A stretch of 64,000 bases of DNA from contig JARWMV010000241.1 in the NCBI GenBank assembly GCA_030998015.1, forward strand, positions 558,001 to 622,000. The letters are read 5' to 3'. Made by a program: the position numbers and the translations under genes. How positions within the stretch are numbered: position 1 is the first letter of the stretch; each line of letters starts with the position of its first letter. The stretch is from Ceratorhiza oryzae-sativae. Lineage: Eukaryota > Basidiomycota > Agaricomycetes > Cantharellales > Ceratobasidiaceae. This document shows positions 56,839 to 64,000 of this stretch, piece by piece. Below the pieces are notes generated by a model. That model had not been told where the DNA came from. It saw only the letters and a program-made list of their open reading frames with translations, and did not search any database.

Positions 56839-59800
56839 ATGTCCAATCGACCAATGCTCCCAACATCTGCCGTAGACACAAGGCCGAACCAGGACGCTGC
56901 GAAGCCAAGGGGCGCCAACAGGCAAGTCAAATGTCTCTGATCGGCCGAGCTTTCTGACTCTGCCGCTAGGAGCACCAAAGTCGCACACAAACTCAAGGTT
57001 CTTCCTGAGCAACCCGATCCGGCCACTCAATCGCGCATCGGATCCGAAGACGAGGACGATGATGAGGACGGCCCTCATATTGGGAGGGTCAGCGACGGGG
57101 ATGCAGAAGCAGACGAAGACGAGGCAGAGGTTCGTGGGAGTCTCCCTCGCTACGCGGTGTACTGACTCCAGAGCCTGTGTGTTCAGGTCTACAAACAAAT
57201 TGCACAGATTCCCGCTGGAACAGCGCGGAAGGATGCCCGAAGACTAACAAAGAAGGAAAAGGCCAAGCTCCCTCGAGTTACCGCTTACTGCACCGCTCAG
57301 TCTGTCGTTTTCTCACTATATGTAGGCGCCCCACTCACAGTACTTACCAGATCGTACAAGATGGATGACCTGATGAAATTCTTCATGGCTCGCAAAGCGT
57401 CATATCATACAGCACCTCAGCTGTTTGACGAAGTTCTCTACACACCTTATTCATACGACTCGAAACCCAGCTCGGAGCATCCCAAATCTAAATCCAATTC
57501 GACATCCGCTGATCTTCTCGGGGTGCCCGAACTGGCTCCCACTCATGACGAGCCATCGCCTGAATTGTATACACCCCAAGTCGACGTCACGTCTTCTCCC
57601 GAGATTTACACACCTCTGCACGGCGGCGCAAAATATACTTCCGATAGGCCCTGGGCAGAAGAGGTCACCCAACCAGAAGTTTTCCTGTTTGCCTATGGGA
57701 CAGTCGTCTTGTGGGGCATGACTGAAGCACAAGAGAGGAGGTTCTTGAGTTCCTTGAAGCGATTCGAGGTCGAAAAGCTTGGTGAGTTGCCTCGGCTATC
57801 CAATTTTGCGGCACAACCTGAGATAGAACATATTCAGCTCCTGACGATGTGGAAAAAGAAGACCTGAATTATTACTACGCAAATTATTCTCGGTATAGAA
57901 TCACCAGTTGCTACAGCAGTCATTTCCAACTGATCCATCTTCTCAGGATTTACAACGACGTTATCACACTCAGGCGGGGTTCGAGCTACATGTGAGCGAG
58001 CGCCTTCTGGTTTTTCCTGTTTCTATTGACTTAATTCCTTCAGGACGAAACTTTCTCTTTCACACGCTCTAGCACAGTCTGTCAAGATTTCACTCGTGAG
58101 TTTTGATCCATATGTCGCTCCAAATCAACCTGCGAAAATCCTGTCACATCCTGGGTCGTTGAATGTGGCTCGGCTTTGAGACCAGCCCAAATGTGATACC
58201 ACCCAAATGTGATACCATTCGGCAGAATGTGATCGGGCTCAAGAGCGTCTTTGCCTACTATTGGCAGGACGCTCAGGGCTGAGGTCCATGTGAGCCCAGG
58301 ATTTTCAACCGCATTCTATCTCCGTTCCTTTTCCGCTCGGGCTCGTTACTCACATGCTCACTCTCTCCGATTACGACATTACTTGATGCTGTTTCATATC
58401 AATTTCGACGTACCACACCCCTATCCACTGATATCCGTCATTACGGCCCGCCACCATATATTACTACAAACAACATATCACCCGACACTCCTTGGACCGA
58501 TCCGATCCTGATAACCTCTTCATGGTTTGGATGGCCCAATCGCCCGGATTGAACACCAAACCGCAATGCCATTGAATTGTGGCGCCGGTGGTCTGTTTCT
58601 CGCGCTGGTATGGATTGTGGCTTGTATGGATTGTGGCTGGTATGGATTGTGGCTGGTATGGATTGCGGCTGGTATGGATTGTGGCTGGTCGGCACAACGG
58701 TTATCTCCGGCTCCGCTTTCACGCTTGGGCAACTCGGCCCAACCCTACTCCAACGAAACCGACTTTACGCCGTTAACCCTGAATCAATCCGCAATGGACT
58801 TTGGAATTGCATGGCTGTTCCCGGCTATTTAGTTCGAAGAGCTTATCGCGTCCACAATTGAACAAACCAAGGATATTCCTGAGGCCTTGTCAGAAGCGGG
58901 TAAAATTGGGGTACGCCCATCGAGCCAAGTTCGCGTCATCAGGCTTTAACGCTAATCTCAACGTTAAAATTACTCTCCGGGCTCCGGTTGGAAACGTTCT
59001 CTTTTTATGTGGGCCGTTGCAGATGCCGCATGGCGAAATCATGCGCCAAATTGGTCAACTTTTCCTGCTCCGGATGAACATCAACCTCGTTGGCAATGTC
59101 CTCGACGCGCCGGTACGTTATAGCAGTCCATGCTTCTATTGTCTACTCATCGACGGAATTGGGTTGATATCGATTGGCTTTGACCGCCAAACTCCGAACC
59201 GGGCGCTGGTTACGTTGTTTGAACCTGGTTGGCCCTTCTTGGCTGCTACTGAACCGAATCCGCACCCAGGAGTTATTTTGGGTAAGTGGAGCTTTGTACC
59301 TTCACTCCTTCCCACGCCAGGCATGATCTTCACTCTGGTTTAATTCAATCGGGGGTTTCTTGGGAAGCCCCTGACTCATTGCGTTCCATTGCCATTCCGT
59401 TCGGTTCCGAAGGTTTGATATGGATGTCTCACATTGTGTTAACCCGCGTTTAATTATTTAGGACTTTCCGGATTTAAAGCCGATGTATGAGGCTGCTCGA
59501 TCCTACTTGGAACTACCACAAAGGATCGACCTTTTAAATGCGAGGGTAGAAGTAGGCCATCCAATTCTTACCGTGGGGTTTTTTCATATTCTAACGAACA
59601 CGCCTATCATGACAGGTTCTACAAGACATGCTTAAGCTCCTCAAGGAATCTGTTACTAGTCGGCACGGAGAACGGCTCGAGCAGATTGTGATTGCACTCA
59701 TCGGTATCGAGATATGTGAGTCGGCTGTTTGCGTTTGGTACTTTATTTTTTCCCACTTTTTCCGGCTTTCACCTGTTTGCACCCCGCGCGTAAACCCTAC

Positions 59801-60021
59801 CGCATGCCGGACCCACCTCATCTCGATCTTCAAAAAGAGCTAATTTCGCCCTTGAGGCGTGTATATCCTTTTGTGTTCGTCCGAGGGCACAAAACCCTGT
59901 TCCTATTTTGCCGCATTTTAGCTGTCGCTATCACGCCTTGCTGTTACTAACACAATTTACCTCATTCACATTAGTGCTAGGTGTCATAACCATTGTTGTA
60001 GATCTATTTTCCACCGGCTGA
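56839..60021 (+). CDS. RMD1: RMD1/DUF155-family mitochondrial protein
   Basis: Thirteen exons: 56839-56921, 56970-57129, 57187-57299, 57351-57781, 57838-57892, 57947-57991, 58044-58095, 58833-58910, 59023-59112, 59270-59281 (12 nt), 59462-59551, 59616-59715 and 59975-60021; 1356 nt, 451 residues, in phase. An acidic stretch (GSEDEDDDEDG) precedes the family core: KEKAKLPRVTAYCTAQSY, DDLMKFFMARKASYHTAPQL, EVFLFAYGTVVLWGMTEAQE, RRFLSSLKRFEVEKL, LNYYYANYSR, TKLSLSHALAQSVKISLFEE, REIMRQ-like MRQIGQLFLLRMNINLVGNV, ELFW, RIDLLNARVEVLQDMLKLL, and a C-terminal membrane segment (LLGVITIVVDLF). DUF155 proteins (yeast Rmd1, human RMND1) are tied to mitochondria or meiosis. The first intron has a GC donor (AACAG|GCAAGT). 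The five 3' introns are enlarged (up to 737 nt). Confidence 0.93.
58609..58688. repeat. 16-bp minisatellite, five units, inside an RMD1 intron
   Basis: Five head-to-tail units of TATGGATTGTGGCTGG; unit 1 and unit 4 each differ by one base. They create long open frames on both strands that are not genes. Confidence 0.85.
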
Positions 60022-60241
60022 ATGTAAACAGACTGTTTGTCCAACATATCATCACTCCGCGTATTCCCTTGATCCGTTTTGCGCATGGCTTGCGCTTTTT
60101 TTTTTCTTGACCCTGGAAACTTATTTATGTTTACATATATGATGCGATGAGCATAGTCTAATGTTACAAACATCAGCCATCCACCATGTGCTGAAGGAGA
60201 ACCCCGCACATTTCCGCAATTCCCGTTGCTAAGATCAACGC

Positions 60242-63200
60242 CTAAGCAGGAGGTCGCCGCCTTTCGCCAGGCGGTCTAGAGCCAGCCGCGCGATCCCTCT
60301 CACGTTCTGACCGTTCCCCAGCCCCATCTCGGTCCTTACGTCCTTCGCCTTTATCCTTCTTCGGCGACTTGAAGCACAAAAACTCAATTTGGGTCGCCCG
60401 GCGCGTGTCGTTCAACGTCTTTTTCACACCGTCGAGCTCTTGCTGGAGGTCCTCGGTCTGGCCAGGTTTGCGTTGGTACGCACGCGAGATGGTTTCGTAG
60501 ATTTCGGTCAACGTTTTGACTGCGATAGGTGTGCAGAACCGCATAAGCGTTTGATGGAAGAACTCGATTTCAAGTGTGGCCTAGAACGAAAGGAAACAAG
60601 TGAGATGAGACGGGTGAGGGTAGGGGGATGTGTAACGCATATATGCGGAAGTTGAATGACAGCCCACGTGTCGTTCGTTTGGTCTACAATCATACGCGAA
60701 GCCCGCAGATGGGTAAAGAGCGTGGAAACACCAGCCCGATTGAGCCAGGCTACGTGAGCCCGTGGGGACGAGGGCCTCGATCGTGGTAACCCGGGAATAG
60801 CCATTACGAAAGGAGCAAGGACTCACCCGAAGCATGCCCCCCATCCCAAAGCGCTTGATCTGCTTGAAACAGCCAAGGGCGTCTTGGACAACCTCGTCAA
60901 CAATCATATTCAGTGCACGGTCGAGCAACGGTCGAGCGACCTCGCTAATCTGTGCGTGGATTTGGACCAGGTAGGTCAGAGCTTCATAGATGTATGCGCG
61001 GACCTCTACAAAAATGGGGTCACCATCAATTAGCTTCTCGATCAGATTTAGAGTGAGCGGGGTATCACGGGGCCAAGCTTAGTGGCGAGGGCAGGAATAC
61101 TCCGCTTCCACGCTGGACAGAAGAAATTCCAGTAATTAAGTCGATCGGACATACCAGTTGGCCGCGGCGTTTCGTACCAGTCTAGCCCACTCTCTAGAAT
61201 GCCGTACCTCATTGTTTGCGTCAACGCAAGATCTTGCTTCTCGTGAACTCTTCAAATAGAGTCTTGTCAAGTTGAGCAACAACCTCGACGAGCGTCTATC
61301 ACAGTAATAGGCGCGGAGGGGGAACGACCCAATCAATTCAATGCGCAAAGTTTAAACTGAATGGTACTCACCCTGCGCTCATTTGCGATCGACGTGCTGA
61401 ACGCCGCCTCTAGCTGATTGATCATACTCGGGATCAAGGACCTGCTGAGATATCCCAGATTTGATACCACGAGCAGAATGCGGATATCCTGGGTGGCAAA
61501 TGATCGAAATGGAGAAAATTGTCAAAATGTGTCATTACCGACGGCGTGGGGGATCTGCAGCACTGCCTCACCACATTTGACAGGTCCGCCTTGACAGATG
61601 TCGAGCTCGGCCTTCTCCCCGCCTCAGAACGGACAACGGCTTCAGTAAACTTATATTCTGAAGAAGCGAGATGCCCCAGTCCATCGAGGAACGCATACAA
61701 GGAGTCCAAGAAAGTCTTTGATATCTTGGTCGTAAATACTACTGGGACTGGCCGTTGCTTTGAGTCTGAACGGCTGGGACCGAGATCGGCTCCTCCTGCA
61801 ATTTTAAATGCAGCAGTTGTGTTGTGTTTTTGGAAGAAGTGCATTCGAGGGAGATAAAAAGTGGTCGATCGGTTCGAAGGGTCCGTTGTCCAGGTTTCAA
61901 GAGTATGAAAGATCTTCGAGTCTATTGGACGTCAGACTAGGGAATGCGATATCCGCACTTGAAGATCGGCTTGCCTCTCAACCACAATGTGCACAATGCG
62001 TCCCCAAAGGTCCATCGTGCACCATCAATCAGTTCCTTGAGCATTGAAGCTGCATCACCTCCGATCTCCATCTCACTAATTTCCCTCACACATTCCACGA
62101 TCTCCTTCAGGATTAGCTGAAGCCAGTGCGCGGCAGATACCGAGTCCGCACCTGGGGGAACGAACGAGCTAGGCACTTGACCTAATACGCTCATTAGCGA
62201 ACCTCTATGACGCAACATGACCCTATTACACACCTCCTGATGAGGGGGACAGTGTGGAGACCGCCATATCAGACAGTTTAAAGTGTTCAGATACCAATGT
62301 GATATACTGCCGCACAATGTCTAGCGCCATCGTCCGACATTGGCTCGGGCTTCGCCTCGTTCCGGTTGAGAGGCTGGTCGAAACGGTGTTCGAATTCTAT
62401 GATTATACTGATTTTAGTAATTTACACACGAGTAATTTCTGATCTAACCTTTTTAAACTTGCCCTCCATAAACGCCTTTCCGACCTTCCAAAAGCTAGGC
62501 AGGGCCGCAAGTGTAATCTCCGAGACCGCCTTGACATAGTCGAGGGTAGTTTGCCACACCTCATGTGCAGGCCCTTTGCCTATCGATGGGCTAAGCAAAA
62601 TATAAGACTCCTACGTTCCTAGACATACTGAGGGTAGCTTCGGCCGACTTGGTTTCGAGCGCGCACACGCACTCGAACAAATTAGCAGAGATCCGAACCT
62701 GATCGCCGTAGTCTAGAGGCAGTCGGTCCCGTGCGTCTAGCACATGGGGAAATAAACTTAAATTAAAGCTAGCTATACGGCCCAGGGGCATTACGTACCT
62801 TCCACGACGACTACTCGAGTGTCATGAGTGCTTTTCATCTTGGCCAGAATATGGCCGTGTTGGCTGTCCAAGTAAACCCAAACGGGATCATCCGTGACGT
62901 TGAGCTCGAGAACCATCCTACGTATGGGGTTGATAGAAGGAATCACACGCCAGGCAAATGAGCCAACTTACTCAAGAGTCTTTTCCTGGTCCTCAACGTT
63001 AGCCTCACCATCCCGGAGTCGCTCAAACAGCGCGGCTCTCATGTCCCCCATCACGCGCTCCACGGCCGCCCAGACTCGGTCGGCGATTCGTTTCTGCTGA
63101 GCGTCCGTGTTCCCAGAAGCCCCAGCCGCCGCCGGCAGGCCAAATAGTGTGCTCAGGCGACCTTCAATAAGGAATTGGCCTTTTTTGTAATCTCGCAATG

Positions 63201-64000
63201 CAATATCGTAGCGACCCTAGCGGATAAATGTCATAATTAAGAAAATCGGTTAATAGGCTGAAACGGACAGCACTAATTTGTTCTGCAAGGGTGCCGGGCA
63301 AGTTAAAGAAGAACTTGCTTCGGTCAAAGACGCCTAGCGTCGTTCTGAGCTTGGTCGCCTTGGAGTCGTTCTCGAGAACGGGCAAGAAGACTTGATCCGC
63401 TTTTTGGGAAGCCTCTAGCAGAGCAATGGGACTGCTCAGGCTGTGGGGAGGCCAGACAAGGTCTAGTGCTTACTCACGCTTCAATGTTTCCCGTAAACGC
63501 TTTGATGCAAATTCAGTCTGCTCATCCAGCAGTCCTGACTTCATTTCTGCATAGAGCGCTATAGATTCCATTTGGTTAAGGGTCAATATACGGGATATTG
63601 CTCGTGTGAACCCACCATCAGTATTAGACTTGACAGCCACAAACCGATCAAAATTATCCTCGACGAGCACGCGAATAGCTTCCGAGCGAGAGTCGATAGC
63701 GGTTCGTAAGTGGGCGACGGCCGAAGCCAGGTCCTGGTAAGTTGCGTTCGGGTGGACGGCGCTCAGGAACGCCTTTGGGTCAAACGACTTGGAAGAGAGC
63801 ATGATCGAAGCCTCTACGCGCGAGTCGCCAAGGGCTGAGAGTCCCAATTAGACTCTTGATCCAGAAACGGTACTCACTCGACTCCATGTCCAGATCTCGC
63901 AGGCTGACACTTGTCAATAACGCGTTTTCCCCGGTATGGGTCGAAGCCCTCGGTTCGCTTCTACTCACTCTATCGTAACTCCGAGGCCGAGTGGGTCCCC
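60242..64000 (-). CDS. SEC5: Exocyst complex component Sec5, 5' end beyond window
   Basis: A long minus-strand gene with many short introns; the start lies beyond 64000 and the stop is at 60242. The right-most exon reads GDPLGLGVTI, then LRDLDMES and EASIMLSSKSFDPKAFLSAV, HPNATYQDLASAVAHLRTAI, VEDNFDRFVAVKS, GLLDEQTEF, ADQVFLPVLENDSK, KLRTTLGVFDRSKFFFNLPG, RDYKKGQFLIEG, and later DSQHGHILAKMKSTHDTRVV. This is the Sec5/EXOC2 N-terminal signature of fungi. The C-terminal exon (60544-60242) has TLTEIYETISRAYQRKPGQ and ends in a basic Arg/Glu/Pro-rich tail (RKDRDGAGERSERERD). Sec5 is one of eight exocyst subunits that tether secretory vesicles to the plasma membrane, at the hyphal tip in filamentous fungi. 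Middle exons (61140-62900) follow by continuity and were not resolved individually. Confidence 0.9.

Noticed and set aside
58464..58861. Frames with Tyr-Gly-Leu-Trp or His-Asn-Pro-Tyr repeats
   Set aside because: Produced by the 16-bp minisatellite inside an RMD1 intron; not genes.

Overview
The window is nuclear DNA of a filamentous basidiomycete, most likely an Agaricomycete. Coding regions are cut by many short introns (mostly 45-60 nt, GT-AG with a few GC-AG), genes are dense on both strands, and the protein set is typical of mushroom-class fungi: a priA-like cysteine-rich protein, a TVP38 protein, multi-exon 4CL-like ligases, OPT transporters and fungal pepsins. The expanded secreted HNH-nuclease and hydrolase families suggest a plant-associated fungus such as Rhizoctonia; this is inference from memory of such genomes and was not tested. 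All exon models were read by eye from splice sites, phase and family motifs. Several models sum to an exact multiple of three, which supports them.

Left part (1-15 kb): the 5' exons of a Dap1/MAPR heme-binding protein (-), then a tandem array of three secreted HNH (DUF1524-type) nuclease genes. Copy 1 is intact, copy 2 is broken by a 29-nt deletion and carries a MITE-like element in its last intron, and copy 3 has a frame break in its signal peptide. Next come a small two-exon membrane protein, then an alpha/beta-hydrolase family that has been duplicated and is decaying around a TVP38 gene: one intact copy (12.2-13.4 kb), one pseudogene without its nucleophile serine (8.0-9.2 kb) and two C-terminal scraps (9.3-9.55 and 14.2-14.4 kb).

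Middle part (14.7-42 kb): a short unknown protein, an FN3-like/coiled-coil protein, a secreted aspartic protease (-), a dienelactone-hydrolase-like/SnoaL protein, then a divergent pair for mitochondrial translation (ribosome recycling factor on -, mitochondrial isoleucyl-tRNA synthetase on +). Two tandem 4CL-like acyl-CoA ligases follow, then a small hydrophilic protein (-), a priA-like secreted protein (-), a dead methyltransferase, cytosolic-type prolyl-tRNA synthetase and a secreted proline-rich repeat protein whose exons equal its repeat modules.

Right part (42-64 kb): a tandem pair of an unrecognised membrane/coiled-coil family (first copy internally deleted), an OPT oligopeptide transporter, a 1,060-residue PLP-dependent decarboxylase with a 5-nt microexon, a DMAC1/DUF4536-like small mitochondrial protein (-) facing an RMD1/DUF155 gene across a 67-bp gap, and the 3' part of the exocyst gene SEC5 (-), which runs off the right edge.

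At least nine otherwise well-conserved genes carry single-nucleotide frame breaks, several of them in homopolymer runs. Part of the apparent damage is therefore probably sequencing error. The large deletions, the nonsense codon and the lost catalytic serine are better candidates for real gene decay. No rRNA, convincing tRNA, CRISPR or complete transposon was found.
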